In this document: positions 1 through 9,267 of the stretch, one piece after another
Numbering within the stretch: position 1 is the stretch's first letter
Layout of the letters: the number at the start of each line of letters is the position of its first letter
Source: Phocaeicola barnesiae DSM 18169 = JCM 13652
GTDB lineage: Bacteria; Bacteroidota; Bacteroidia; Bacteroidales; Bacteroidaceae
Direction of reading: 5' to 3'
Length of the DNA stretch: 64,000 nt
NCBI RefSeq assembly: GCF_000374585.1
Contig: NZ_KB894645.1
Location: forward strand, 186,001 to 250,000
Program-made: the position numbers and the translations under genes
The notes under the pieces: model-generated
Database searches by the model: none
Told to the model about the DNA's origin: nothing
Seen by the model: only the letters and a program-made list of their open reading frames with translations

Positions 1-173
1 CCCACAAATATGGATTGGGAATGCGGGAATTCTGGAAAGCTTTTTGTATCTTGCCCTTCCAAAAGAAACTATATACCTCGCTGCTGGTAACCCTGTTTGC
101 CAGCATGACAGGAATGAGCCTGTACGAAATCAATAAACGCCTGAAACAACCGGGCAGCAAAGAAACGGATTAA
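1..173 (+). CDS. C-terminal end of an unidentified protein (5' truncated by window edge)
   Basis: An open frame enters from the window start (first full codon at 3) and ends at TAA 171-173, leaving 56 residues. It holds a short hydrophobic stretch around residues 23-40 and a basic tail ending in GSKETD. It stops 13 bases before the next start and runs in the same direction as four glycosyltransferase genes, so it is probably the upstream member of that operon. Too little remains to name a family. A glycosyltransferase C-terminus is plausible from context only. Confidence 0.6.
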   Translation, partial: HKYGLGMREFWKAFCILPFQKKLYTSLLVTLFASMTGMSLYEINKRLKQPGSKETD

Positions 174-186
174 ACCATAGAATGAC

Positions 187-1191
187 ATGAAACAACCGGT
201 CGACTATATCACCACCTGGTTCTACAAGGAATCAAAGGATGAAGCCAGCTTCTACCCTCAGCTGGGACAAAAAGGAAGTTCCTCACTTGTACACTCCATC
301 TATATGCAGATACAGGTTCCTTTCTTTGTGACCTTCAAGCATTACAATCCGGATGCCCGATGTATCTTCTTTACAAACCTGACCCTAGAAGATTTACCCG
401 ATTATCTTATCCGGTTATTCCGGAAATTGAACGTCGAGACGGTGACTCTTCCTTACAGTTGCAAACCACCCAAGGGCTGGTATACGGCTTGGCAGAACCA
501 GTTTTACCTGTATGATATCCTGAAATACATGGGGAACCGGATGGGAGAAGAAGATACCTTGTTGGTAAGCGATGCCGACTGCCTGTGCCATACTTCCCTG
601 ACTCCACTCTTCGAGGAGGTCCGGAAAAACGGAAGTGCCCTATATGAATTCATAACCGACAGGAAACACATCATCAACGGTATCACCTTACCTCAAATGG
701 AAGAACTATACCGAAACTGCTACGGCAAGACAGAAACAAGCCCGATAACCTATTACGGGGGAGAGTTCGTAGCCTTCCGGAAAGACATAATCGACCGGCT
801 TAATACGGCCTTTCCAGAATTATGGGCTTTCAACCTCAAGTATGGTCAACAACATCCGTTCAAGCTGAACGAAGAAGCCCATCTGCTGAGTCTGCTGGCC
901 GAACACCTGAACATCCGGAATGCAATCGCCAACCGATACGTAAAACGTATGTGGACCACCCCACATTTCAATAATGTACAACCGAATGACGAAAATTTTC
1001 CCGTATGGCACTTACCCTATGAAAAGAAACGGGGACTTTATCAACTCTATAAGTTGATAGGAAAAGACAGCGACATAACGAACGAAAACGTATTCTGGCA
1101 GAAAGCAGGCAGCTACACCGGCATTCCCTGCATCAACCTGAAGAAACGAATCAGAGACAGACTGACTACCCTGTGGATGAAACTTAAATAA
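187..1191 (+). CDS. Putative GT-A-fold glycosyltransferase, family not identified
   Basis: A 334-residue soluble protein without a signal peptide. Residues 124-131 form a beta-strand ending in an acidic DAD motif (129-131), as expected for the metal/nucleotide-sugar site of GT-A enzymes. Aromatic and basic residues before it (KGWYTAWQNQFYLYD, about 96-110) resemble the donor-binding region of retaining transferases. It lies 13 bases after the truncated gene and 23 bases before a GT2 gene, so it is probably co-transcribed with them. The role is inferred to be addition of one sugar to a surface glycan. No precise family could be assigned, and donor and acceptor are unknown. Confidence 0.6.
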   Translation: MKQPVDYITTWFYKESKDEASFYPQLGQKGSSSLVHSIYMQIQVPFFVTFKHYNPDARCIFFTNLTLEDLPDYLIRLFRKLNVETVTLPYSCKPPKGWYTAWQNQFYLYDILKYMGNRMGEEDTLLVSDADCLCHTSLTPLFEEVRKNGSALYEFITDRKHIINGITLPQMEELYRNCYGKTETSPITYYGGEFVAFRKDIIDRLNTAFPELWAFNLKYGQQHPFKLNEEAHLLSLLAEHLNIRNAIANRYVKRMWTTPHFNNVQPNDENFPVWHLPYEKKRGLYQLYKLIGKDSDITNENVFWQKAGSYTGIPCINLKKRIRDRLTTLWMKLK

Positions 1192-1214
1192 ATGCTACCG
1201 TACATACAACCATC

Positions 1215-2114
1215 ATGATGAAAATACTGACTATTATTGTCTCCTATAACTTTGAACCTTGGATAGACCGGTGTCTAGGAAGTTTGAAAGCATCCTTACA
1301 GCCAACAGATACGCTTGTCATCGACAACGGTTCGAGTGACCGGACCGTGGAAATCCTCCGGAAAAACTATCCCGAAATACGGCTGATAGCAAACCATGCC
1401 AATCTGGGGTTCGGTAAAGCAAACAACATTGGCATGCAGATAGCCTTGAAAGAGGATTACGATGCCGTATTCCTACTCAACCAGGATGCGTGGATAGACC
1501 CTAAGACCTTAGGCAGCCTGGCCCAAGAATCCCTCAGACATCCGGATTACGCCATCCTTTCTCCTGTCCATCTGAACGGTAACGGAACAGAACTGGAAAA
1601 AGGGTTCGCCTCGTATGTACAGGTAAGCAGCCGGAACAACCTGCCTGCAGAAAACAGACTCACGGAATGTCCTTTCATCAATGCAGCCTTCTGGTTTATC
1701 CCTACCGGAATTCTGAAGAAGACAGGAGGCTTTTCCTCCTTGTTCTATCATTATGGCGAAGACAAAGACTATGCCAATCGCATACATTTCCATGGCTACC
1801 GGATAGGTTATCTGCCTACTGTCTTCGGGTGTCACGACCGTGAATTCCGGAAAGTATCGCTGGAAGGATTCTTACGGGCCGAACGTGTATACCTGCTCTC
1901 GGAATATGCCAATATTAATTATGGCTTCATACAGGCATTCGCCTACGGTGTACTGGCAGGAATAAAGAAGTTGGTAATAGCCTTGCTGAAAGGGAACTGG
2001 ACACACGCCAAAGGATATGCAGGTATTGTGTCCGGATTACTCTGCCAGACTCCTGCTATCTGCCGTATCCGTAAACAAACCAAGCAGTCTTATCCTAATT
2101 TTCTGATGTCATGA
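1215..2114 (+). CDS. GT2 family glycosyltransferase (rhamnosyltransferase-like)
   Basis: A 299-residue inverting glycosyltransferase. The N-terminus has the GT2 strand (ILTIIVSYN, 4-12), then DNGSSD (37-42) and NQDAW (89-93) in the usual DxD place. This order matches the WcaA/RfbF-type GT2 group. A C-terminal hydrophobic segment (about 235-258) may hold it at the inner membrane. Two ATGs are adjacent at 1215 and 1218, and either could be the start. Its stop overlaps the next start in an ATGA junction, which implies translational coupling. It is likely part of a surface glycan assembly line; the sugar specificity cannot be read from sequence. Confidence 0.85.
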   Translation: MMKILTIIVSYNFEPWIDRCLGSLKASLQPTDTLVIDNGSSDRTVEILRKNYPEIRLIANHANLGFGKANNIGMQIALKEDYDAVFLLNQDAWIDPKTLGSLAQESLRHPDYAILSPVHLNGNGTELEKGFASYVQVSSRNNLPAENRLTECPFINAAFWFIPTGILKKTGGFSSLFYHYGEDKDYANRIHFHGYRIGYLPTVFGCHDREFRKVSLEGFLRAERVYLLSEYANINYGFIQAFAYGVLAGIKKLVIALLKGNWTHAKGYAGIVSGLLCQTPAICRIRKQTKQSYPNFLMS

Positions 2115-3022
2115 CTTACGCCCCTATCCTCCTGTTTGTCTACAACCGACCGGAACATACCCACCGGTTGATTACCTCACTGCTAGCCAACCGCGAAGCA
2201 GCCGAAAGCCCGTTGATTATTTATGCTGACCAGGCACGAAATGAAACAGACCGTCTCCATGTGGAGGAAGTGAGAACATACCTCCGCTCCTTGAAAGGAT
2301 TCGGGAACATTACCCTAGTAGAACGCACCGAGAATTGGGGATTAGCACGGAACATCATTGACGGAGTAACCACCCAACTGGCCCGATACGGACGGGTTAT
2401 CGTCCTGGAAGACGACCTGGTAGTTTCTCCCTATTTCCTGCAATTCATGAATGAAGCCCTCGAAACCTACAAAGACGAGGAACGAGTGGGACATATCCAG
2501 GCCTGCGATTTCACACAAGACCCTTCACTACCCGATACATTCCTCATCAAATGGACCGGTAGCTGGGGATGGGCCACCTGGGAACATGCCTGGAAACATT
2601 TCAACCCGAACGGACAGGAACTGTTGGAAGAACTGGAACGTAGGAAACTGACCCGCACCTTCGATTTTGACGGAAACTATCCGTTCACCCGGATGCTCCG
2701 CCGACAGATAGCCGGTCTCAACAATTCATGGGCTATCCGCTGGAACGCCAGCCTTTTCCTGGCCGATATCCTCTCGCTGAATGTCGGAAAATCATTGGTA
2801 CAGAATACCGGATTCGACGGTAGCGGAACCAACTGCGGAGGAGGTAACCTGTACGGTTCTACCCTATGGAGCCAACCGCTTCCGGTAGTTCCCATCCATC
2901 CCGTTACTGAAAACAAAGAAGCCCGAGAGGCTTTTGCCCGCTACTATCACCGGACCAACTGTTTCTGGGCAAAAGCTATCCGACGCATCAAACGTACATT
3001 ACGAGGTGATTTTGGAGCTTAA
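2111..3022 (+). CDS. Glycosyltransferase, GT2/GNT-I-like
   Basis: A 303-residue protein beginning with the strand YAPILLFVYNRPEH, with an acidic VLEDDL motif (98-103) and the SWGWATW motif at about 155-161. That combination is typical of bacterial sugar transferases related to N-acetylglucosaminyltransferase I. There are no membrane segments or signal peptide. The start overlaps the preceding stop by four bases (ATGA at 2111-2114). After it comes a 93-base gap with a new promoter, so it probably ends this operon. The substrate is unknown. Confidence 0.8.
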   Translation: MTYAPILLFVYNRPEHTHRLITSLLANREAAESPLIIYADQARNETDRLHVEEVRTYLRSLKGFGNITLVERTENWGLARNIIDGVTTQLARYGRVIVLEDDLVVSPYFLQFMNEALETYKDEERVGHIQACDFTQDPSLPDTFLIKWTGSWGWATWEHAWKHFNPNGQELLEELERRKLTRTFDFDGNYPFTRMLRRQIAGLNNSWAIRWNASLFLADILSLNVGKSLVQNTGFDGSGTNCGGGNLYGSTLWSQPLPVVPIHPVTENKEAREAFARYYHRTNCFWAKAIRRIKRTLRGDFGA

Positions 3023-3091
3023 ACAGATACTTTTTCACAGGAAACGTACAAATCTCAAAGAATTCGCTGTCCTGCGTTCAAGAAAAAAATC

Positions 3092-3099
3092 TACCTTTG
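3092..3099 (+). promoter_or_regulatory. Bacteroidetes -7 promoter box for the GT4 gene
   Basis: TACCTTTG matches TAnnTTTG and lies 16 bases before the ATG at 3116. No clear -33 TTTG is visible at the expected distance. Transcription should start near 3105, giving a very short leader. Confidence 0.7.
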
Positions 3100-3115
3100 C
3101 AAAAATTTAGAAAGC

Positions 3116-4378
3116 ATGAGAGTAGTTATCATCAATACATCCGAACGGATTGGAGGGGCCGCCATCGCTGCCAGCCGTCTGGCAGAAGCGCTGAAGAACA
3201 GTGGCATCAAAGTCAAGATGCTAGTGCGCGACAAACAGACGGATCATGTGGGGGTAGTGGCACTGAAGAAATCATGGCGAAAAATCTGGCAGTTTGTCTG
3301 GGAACGGCTGATTATCTGGAAAACCAATCAGTTCAAAAGAGAAAACCTCTTTGCCGTAGACATCGCCAATACCGGTACCGATGTAACTTCTCTGCCGGAA
3401 TTCCGTCAGGCAGATGTCATCCACCTGCACTGGATTAACCAAGGCATGCTTTCTCTGAAGGATATCCGGAAAATCGTAGAGTCAGGCAAACCCATCGTCT
3501 GGACCATGCACGACATGTGGCCCATTACCGGTATCTGTCATCATGCTGAATCCTGTACCCGATATACCGAACAGTGCCATACCTGTCCGTTGCTCCACAA
3601 AGGTCATAAGAATGACCTTTCCTACCGGGTATTCAACAAGAAAAAAGACATCTACCGAGATGCTAACCTGACATTTATCGCCTGTAGCCGTTGGCTGGAA
3701 GGATTGGCACAACAAAGCGTACTGACGCAAGGACATCCGGTAACAAACATACCCAACCCTCTCAACACAAATCTGTTCCGGCCATTGAATAAGATACAGG
3801 CACGACAGAAACTCTCCTTGCCGACTGACAAGAAGCTGTTACTGTTCAGTTCCATGAAGACCACCGATAAACGGAAGGGAATCAGCTACCTGGTTGAGGC
3901 ATGCCGGTTACTTCAGAAACATCATCCGGATTTTGTCGGCCAACTGGGAGTCGTAGTGGTAGGAAAGTCTTCCCAACAGAACGAATCACTTTTCCCGTTC
4001 CCGGTATATTGTCTGGATTATGTGAAACAAGAAAAGGAATTGGCAGAAATCTATAATGCTACCGACCTGTTTGTTACTCCGTCACTGATGGAGAACCTGC
4101 CTAATACCATCATGGAAGCCATGTCATGTGGCATTCCCTGTGTCGGCTTCAATATCGGAGGAATACCACAGATGATTGATCACCTGCACAACGGCTATGT
4201 AGCCCAATATAAGTCGGCAGAAGACCTGGCCAACGGCATCTACTGGTCGCTGAATGAAAACAATTACGGAAGTCTGTGCGAACAGGCACGACGAAAGGCT
4301 GAAAGTACCTATTCCGAACAGATTGTTGCCATGAAATACATCCAAATCTATAACCAGATAACCGGAAAAAATGCATAA
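3116..4378 (+). CDS. GT4 family glycosyltransferase
   Basis: A 420-residue retaining GT-B enzyme. The N-terminal domain starts with a Rossmann strand and GGAAIAASRLAEAL. The C-terminal domain carries the E-x7-E donor-binding region (PSLMENLPNTIMEAMSCG, about 323-340), followed by GFNIGGIP. Residues about 142-160 hold four cysteines and two histidines (CHHAESC...CHTC), an insertion seen in Bacteroidete GT4 enzymes that may bind a metal. It has its own promoter and overlaps the next gene by 8 bases, so the two are probably made together. It likely builds a cell-surface polysaccharide or LPS. Confidence 0.87.
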   Translation: MRVVIINTSERIGGAAIAASRLAEALKNSGIKVKMLVRDKQTDHVGVVALKKSWRKIWQFVWERLIIWKTNQFKRENLFAVDIANTGTDVTSLPEFRQADVIHLHWINQGMLSLKDIRKIVESGKPIVWTMHDMWPITGICHHAESCTRYTEQCHTCPLLHKGHKNDLSYRVFNKKKDIYRDANLTFIACSRWLEGLAQQSVLTQGHPVTNIPNPLNTNLFRPLNKIQARQKLSLPTDKKLLLFSSMKTTDKRKGISYLVEACRLLQKHHPDFVGQLGVVVVGKSSQQNESLFPFPVYCLDYVKQEKELAEIYNATDLFVTPSLMENLPNTIMEAMSCGIPCVGFNIGGIPQMIDHLHNGYVAQYKSAEDLANGIYWSLNENNYGSLCEQARRKAESTYSEQIVAMKYIQIYNQITGKNA

Positions 4379-5123
4379 CTTACATCACTTGCACCCCAAA
4401 TTCTCCATCATTACCGTTACGTACAATGCCGGTAAAGTATTGGAAGATACAATCCAGAGTGTCATTACACAGACCTATAAAAACATGGAGTACATTCTGG
4501 TAGACGGAGGTTCGACTGACAATACCCTCAGTATCATCAACCAGTACCGGAGTATGATTCAGCAGGTAATCAGTGAACCGGACCGAGGCTTGTATGATGC
4601 CATGAACAAGGGTATCAAGATGGCTACAGGAGACTATATCTGCTTTCTGAATGCCGGAGACGCATTTCACGAAGATGATACCTTGCAACAGATGGTACAC
4701 TCGTTGACGGAGAATGCATTACCGGATGTATTGTATGGTGAGACAGCCATTGTAGACGAAGAAGGGCATTTTCTGCGTATGCGTCGGCTTTCAGCACCGG
4801 AACACCTGACCTGGAAAAGTTTCCAGCACGGGATGCTGGTCTGCCATCAGGCTTTCTTCGCCCGCCGGGACCGGGTAGAACCTTATGACCTCCGTTACCG
4901 TTTTTCGGCCGATTTCGACTGGTGCATCCGCATCATGAAAAAAAGTAAAGTTTTACACAATACACATCTGACTCTGATAGACTACTTGAACGAAGGCATG
5001 ACCACACGCAATCATAAGGCTTCGTTGAAAGAACGCTTCCGCATCATGTGTAAACATTACGGATATCTCACAACCATCAGTCACCACATCGGATTCGTAG
5101 CACGACTGCTTTATAAGAAATAA
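4371..5123 (+). CDS. GT2 family glycosyltransferase
   Basis: A 250-residue GT2 enzyme with FSIITVTYNAG at the N-terminus and DGGSTDNT (about 43-50). FLNAGD (about 93-98) sits where most relatives have DxD. The NAGD form is common in the WcaE-like branch and keeps one acidic residue. The ATG at 4371 lies inside the 3' end of the GT4 gene (8-base overlap), so translation is probably coupled. It closes this glycosyltransferase run; the next gene, typA, has its own promoter. Confidence 0.87.
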   Translation: MHNLHHLHPKFSIITVTYNAGKVLEDTIQSVITQTYKNMEYILVDGGSTDNTLSIINQYRSMIQQVISEPDRGLYDAMNKGIKMATGDYICFLNAGDAFHEDDTLQQMVHSLTENALPDVLYGETAIVDEEGHFLRMRRLSAPEHLTWKSFQHGMLVCHQAFFARRDRVEPYDLRYRFSADFDWCIRIMKKSKVLHNTHLTLIDYLNEGMTTRNHKASLKERFRIMCKHYGYLTTISHHIGFVARLLYKK

Positions 5124-5267
5124 TCGGAAGGCCAACAAAAACATGCAAGCATCCAAAAATGTTGTGAGCATCTTCCGAAGAAAATTTCCACCTAAACAAC
5201 CGATGGTACACAACATAATAACACTGAAAAAACCTTTATTCGTCATGAATAATCGCAAGAAAAATCG

Positions 5268-5275
5268 TACCTTTG
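5268..5275 (+). promoter_or_regulatory. -7 promoter box for typA
   Basis: TACCTTTG, 21 bases before the ATG at 5297. An in-frame ATG at 5273 overlaps the box and so cannot be the start. This fixes the typA start at 5297. Confidence 0.75.
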
Positions 5276-5296
5276 CACACAAATTATAGGTATAGT

Positions 5297-7099
5297 ATGC
5301 AAGATATTAGAAACATTGCCATTATTGCCCACGTAGACCACGGTAAAACCACCCTCGTGGACAAGATGATGCTGGCGGGACACCTGTTCCGTAATGACCA
5401 GACTAACGGTGAACTGGTATTGGATAACAATGACCTGGAACGTGAAAGAGGTATAACTATCCTTTCGAAAAACGTTTCCATCAATTACAACGGTACAAAA
5501 ATCAATATTATCGATACTCCGGGACACGCCGATTTCGGTGGTGAAGTGGAACGTGTGTTGAACATGGCCGACGGCTGTATCCTGTTGGTAGACGCCTTCG
5601 AAGGCCCGATGCCACAGACACGCTTCGTACTGCAGAAAGCACTTCAGATTGGATTGAAACCCATTGTCGTAGTGAACAAGGTAGACAAGCCGAACTGCCG
5701 TCCGGAAGAAGTATACGAAATGGTATTCGACCTGATGTTCAGCCTGAACGCTACCGAAGACCAGCTGGATTTCCCGGTATTGTACGGTTCTGCCAAGAAC
5801 AACTGGATGGGTGAAGACTGGAAGACACCTACCGGAACCATCACTCCGCTGCTGGATGCCATCGTAAAATACATCCCTGCACCGAAACAGCTGGAAGGAA
5901 CACCGCAGATGCTGATTACCTCACTGGACTACTCATCCTATACCGGCCGTATCGCCGTAGGACGTGTACATCGCGGTACACTTACCGAAGGTATGAACAT
6001 CACGCTGGCCAAGCGTGACGGAACCATGGTGAAATCTAAAATCAAGGAAGTACATACGTTCGAAGGATTGGGCCGTAAGAAAGTAGAATCGGTTTCATCG
6101 GGTGATATCTGCGCCATCATCGGTATAGAAGGTTTCGAAATCGGTGATACTATCTGTGATTTCGAAAATCCGGAACCACTGCCACCTATCGCTATCGACG
6201 AACCGACCATGAGCATGCTGTTCACCATCAACGATTCTCCATTCTTCGGTAAGGAAGGTAAATACGTTACTTCACGTCACATTCAGGACCGTCTGATGAA
6301 AGAGTTGGACAAGAACCTGGCACTGCGTGTCCGCAAGACCGAAAACGAAGATGGAAAATGGATTGTATCCGGTCGTGGTGTATTGCACCTGTCTGTCCTG
6401 ATTGAAACCATGCGTCGCGAAGGCTACGAACTTCAGGTAGGCCAGCCGCAGGTTATCTTCAAGGAAATCGACGGTGTGAAATGTGAACCGATTGAGGAAC
6501 TGACCATCAGCGTACCCGAAGAATTTGCCAGCAAGATGATTGATATGGTAACCCGCCGTAAAGGTGAAATGGTTTCGATGGAAACACAAGGTGACCGTGT
6601 AAACATCGAATTCGATATGCCGTCACGCGGTATCATCGGTCTGCGTACCAATGTACTGACAGCCTCACAGGGAGAAGCCATCATGGCTCACCGTTTCAAG
6701 GAATACCAGCCTTACAAAGGAGATATCCCCCGTCGTACCAACGGCTCCATGATTGCCATGGAAAGCGGAACAGCTTTTGCATACGCCATCGACAAGTTGC
6801 AGGACCGTGGAAAATTCTTCATCTATCCGCAGGACGAAGTCTATGCCGGACAGGTGGTAGGTGAACACGTTCATGAAAACGACCTGGTCATCAATGTCAC
6901 CAAGTCTAAGAAACTGACCAACATGCGTGCTTCCGGTTCGGACGAAAAGGCCCGTATCATTCCACCGGTTATCTTCTCACTGGAAGAAGCTTTGGAATAC
7001 ATCAAGGAAGACGAATACGTAGAAGTGACTCCGAAGAGCATGCGTATGCGTAAAGTCATTCTGGATGAGACCGAGCGTAAACGTGCCAACAAGAACTAA
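5297..7099 (+). CDS. typA: Translational GTPase TypA/BipA
   Basis: A 600-residue ribosome-associated GTPase of the EF-G family, linked in other bacteria to 50S assembly and stress growth. The sequence begins [17 protein letters not shown], giving the P-loop at residues 11-18. RGITI (switch), [12 protein letters not shown] (G3) and NKVD (G4) follow, then the EF-G-like domains and the TypA C-terminal domain ([11 protein letters not shown] near 552). Length is normal for the family. It is monocistronic, with its own promoter and a strong hairpin terminator after the stop. Confidence 0.97.
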   Translation: MQDIRNIAIIAHVDHGKTTLVDKMMLAGHLFRNDQTNGELVLDNNDLERERGITILSKNVSINYNGTKINIIDTPGHADFGGEVERVLNMADGCILLVDAFEGPMPQTRFVLQKALQIGLKPIVVVNKVDKPNCRPEEVYEMVFDLMFSLNATEDQLDFPVLYGSAKNNWMGEDWKTPTGTITPLLDAIVKYIPAPKQLEGTPQMLITSLDYSSYTGRIAVGRVHRGTLTEGMNITLAKRDGTMVKSKIKEVHTFEGLGRKKVESVSSGDICAIIGIEGFEIGDTICDFENPEPLPPIAIDEPTMSMLFTINDSPFFGKEGKYVTSRHIQDRLMKELDKNLALRVRKTENEDGKWIVSGRGVLHLSVLIETMRREGYELQVGQPQVIFKEIDGVKCEPIEELTISVPEEFASKMIDMVTRRKGEMVSMETQGDRVNIEFDMPSRGIIGLRTNVLTASQGEAIMAHRFKEYQPYKGDIPRRTNGSMIAMESGTAFAYAIDKLQDRGKFFIYPQDEVYAGQVVGEHVHENDLVINVTKSKKLTNMRASGSDEKARIIPPVIFSLEEALEYIKEDEYVEVTPKSMRMRKVILDETERKRANKN

Positions 7100-7120
7100 T
7101 TCATTCTTTATACAAAAGAA

Positions 7121-7168
7121 AACCGGACTTTCAGAGGTTCTCGCCTCGTGAAAGTCCGGTTCTTTTTT
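7121..7168 (+). terminator. Intrinsic terminator after typA
   Basis: A perfect 13-bp stem (7121-7133 with 7149-7161) is followed by a T run at 7161-7168. A run of A before the stem means it may also end the converging minus-strand gene. Confidence 0.9.
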
Positions 7169-7184
7169 TATATATCAGTTTGAA

Positions 7185-9158
7185 TCATTCCCTATAAACC
7201 AGCTCATTGTTGTTCATCCGCTGCATGTATTGCTGGATGATTGATTTCAGTTGGATTTCCATCTCTTTCCGCACTTCCTGCGGCATGCTGTCTTTCACAT
7301 CGTCCTTCATCAACACATCGGTACGGAAACGATAGGCATGAATCACCTGCTCGCCATCGAACTGGATAAGGTAATCGCCTTTTACCAGTTGATAGATACC
7401 GCTACCACTGATATAGTTGACGGCAAACTTATCTTCTTTCGGCGTGTGTAGAATATCCTGTCCGAAACCGATATAAGGGCGGTCATATCCAAGTATCCCC
7501 AATACAGTAGGCATGATGTCTATCTGCTCGACCACCGTTTCCGTATCTTTGCCCTGCAATTCAGGCATACCGGGAGCGTAAAATAGAATCGGTACAGTAA
7601 AGGCTCCTAAATCAGTGACATATTCCGGATGCTCGTTCATACTGGCATGGTCGGCAGTAATTACAAACAGCGTATTGTTGTACCAAGGCTGCTTGGAGGC
7701 TGTTGCAAAGAAATGGTGGAGAGCGTTATCCGTATAACCGATACATTCGTGTATCGGATGCGTTCCCTTAGGAAATACATTCTTATAGCGTTCGGGCAGA
7801 GCATACGGATTGTGTGAAGTCGCTGTAAAGACAGAAGTCACAAAAGGCTGTTTGAATTCAGTCATACGGTCACAGAAGAATTGCAGAAATTCTTCATCCC
7901 AGATGGCCCATGTCCCGTCAAAATCGTCATCTCCGTGATATTTGGGGTCTTCATTGTATTCCGTACGTCCCCAATAACTGTCAAACCCAACAGAATTGGC
8001 GAAAGCCTGGAAACCCATCGAGCCGTTCATCGCTCCATGGAAAAAGGCTGAATAATACCCTTTATGCTTCAACTCCCGTGCCAGACTCGATACATTGTTC
8101 AACGAAGCCGGAGTCAGGAAAAACGGTTCCACAAAACTGGGAATAGACGACAAGACAGAAGGCATCCCATCGATACTCTTACGCCCGTTACTATATGAAT
8201 ATTGGAAAGTAAGACCTTTGGTCAACAGCGAATCGAGAAAAGGAGTATATCCTTTGTAAGTCCCATTGTCCAGATGGGTATTGAAACTACCTACAAACTC
8301 CTTACTGAAACTTTCTACAATCAACACCACGACATTCATCGGGCGGAACTGGATAGAATCGGCAGGCGTGTGCAACGGAGAATAAACCCTTACAGCTTCT
8401 TCCTCGGATAGGTATTGAGGTACAATAAAAGCCTTCTTACCCAACGTACGGAACAAAGAGAAAGGTGTATTCAGTACCAGGCAGGCATCCACCGGCCGGT
8501 CGGCATACTGATTGGCATTGCTGATGGTAATCGGACGGGTAGCGGCTGTCATTCCACCCCGCATCCCGAATACGACAAACGGAGCCACCACCAACAGAGA
8601 TACCGTCTGGACAACATAATAGCTCCATTTCGGTCCGTGTAAAGGAAGCGGACGAGGAGAACGGAACAGTTTATAGAGCAGGATACCCAAAGCTACCGCC
8701 AGAACCACAAGATACCAGTTCACGGCAAACTCCTTCAGGAAAATGGAAGTCATGTTTCCACCGGCTTCATGACTGAACTCCTGAAAAACAGACATCGTTG
8801 TACGCCGCCCGGAGAAACGGAAATAAACACAATCCACTAAATTGGAAATCAAGAAGAACGTATTGACTGCAACAAATACCCAACGGACTACCCGATAAAA
8901 GGCACTACGCTCTTTCCAGTGAAAAGGAAACAGGAACAACACGATAAACAACGCATTACTGTACAGAATGGCAGTCGTATCGAAAATAGTACCTGCCGCA
9001 AACAGACGGAACATATATCCCCACTCGAACTGGTCACCGAATATAGCCCAGTTAGTCAACAGGAAGGTTAATCGACAAATGAAATAGCACACATACACAA
9101 GCAGCAGGTTCCACGCCAACGAACCTACATTCGAAAACAATGTTCGTTTTACCATCAT
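7185..9158 (-). CDS. Membrane-anchored LtaS/MdoB-like alkaline phosphatase-fold transferase
   Basis: A 657-residue protein with about five N-terminal membrane segments (within residues 10-215) and a C-terminal periplasmic sulfatase/alkaline-phosphatase domain. Visible motifs are VVLIVESFSKEF (first metal acid), NGRKSIDGMPS with a serine where LtaS has its catalytic threonine, and FVITADHASM (metal-binding DH). This is the architecture of phosphoglycerol and phosphoethanolamine transferases. In a Gram-negative host a role in decorating LPS or other periplasmic glycans is more likely than lipoteichoic acid synthesis, but that is inference. It is a single gene, divergent from the phosphatase at 9268. 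Confidence 0.88.
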   Translation of the reverse strand: MMVKRTLFSNVGSLAWNLLLVYVCYFICRLTFLLTNWAIFGDQFEWGYMFRLFAAGTIFDTTAILYSNALFIVLFLFPFHWKERSAFYRVVRWVFVAVNTFFLISNLVDCVYFRFSGRRTTMSVFQEFSHEAGGNMTSIFLKEFAVNWYLVVLAVALGILLYKLFRSPRPLPLHGPKWSYYVVQTVSLLVVAPFVVFGMRGGMTAATRPITISNANQYADRPVDACLVLNTPFSLFRTLGKKAFIVPQYLSEEEAVRVYSPLHTPADSIQFRPMNVVVLIVESFSKEFVGSFNTHLDNGTYKGYTPFLDSLLTKGLTFQYSYSNGRKSIDGMPSVLSSIPSFVEPFFLTPASLNNVSSLARELKHKGYYSAFFHGAMNGSMGFQAFANSVGFDSYWGRTEYNEDPKYHGDDDFDGTWAIWDEEFLQFFCDRMTEFKQPFVTSVFTATSHNPYALPERYKNVFPKGTHPIHECIGYTDNALHHFFATASKQPWYNNTLFVITADHASMNEHPEYVTDLGAFTVPILFYAPGMPELQGKDTETVVEQIDIMPTVLGILGYDRPYIGFGQDILHTPKEDKFAVNYISGSGIYQLVKGDYLIQFDGEQVIHAYRFRTDVLMKDDVKDSMPQEVRKEMEIQLKSIIQQYMQRMNNNELVYRE

Positions 9159-9183
9159 AATAACTTTCTCCTTAGTGAAGACG

Positions 9184-9191
9184 CAAAGTTA
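9184..9191 (-). promoter_or_regulatory. -7 box for the LtaS-like gene
   Basis: CAAAGTTA on the plus strand reads TAACTTTG on the minus strand, 25 bases before the ATG at 9158. Confidence 0.65.
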
Positions 9192-9231
9192 GTTATATTT
9201 TTACAAACCTCGAGAAATACCGGTTTATTTA

Positions 9232-9239
9232 TATCTTTG
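9232..9239 (+). promoter_or_regulatory. -7 box for the metallophosphatase gene
   Basis: TATCTTTG, 28 bases before the ATG at 9268. It forms a divergent pair with the box at 9184-9191. Confidence 0.7.
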
Positions 9240-9267
9240 CAACCTAACTACATAATTCTTTAGAAAC

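Noticed and set aside
5273-5296. Earlier in-frame ATG for typA
   Set aside because: It overlaps the TACCTTTG promoter box, so it cannot be on the transcript.
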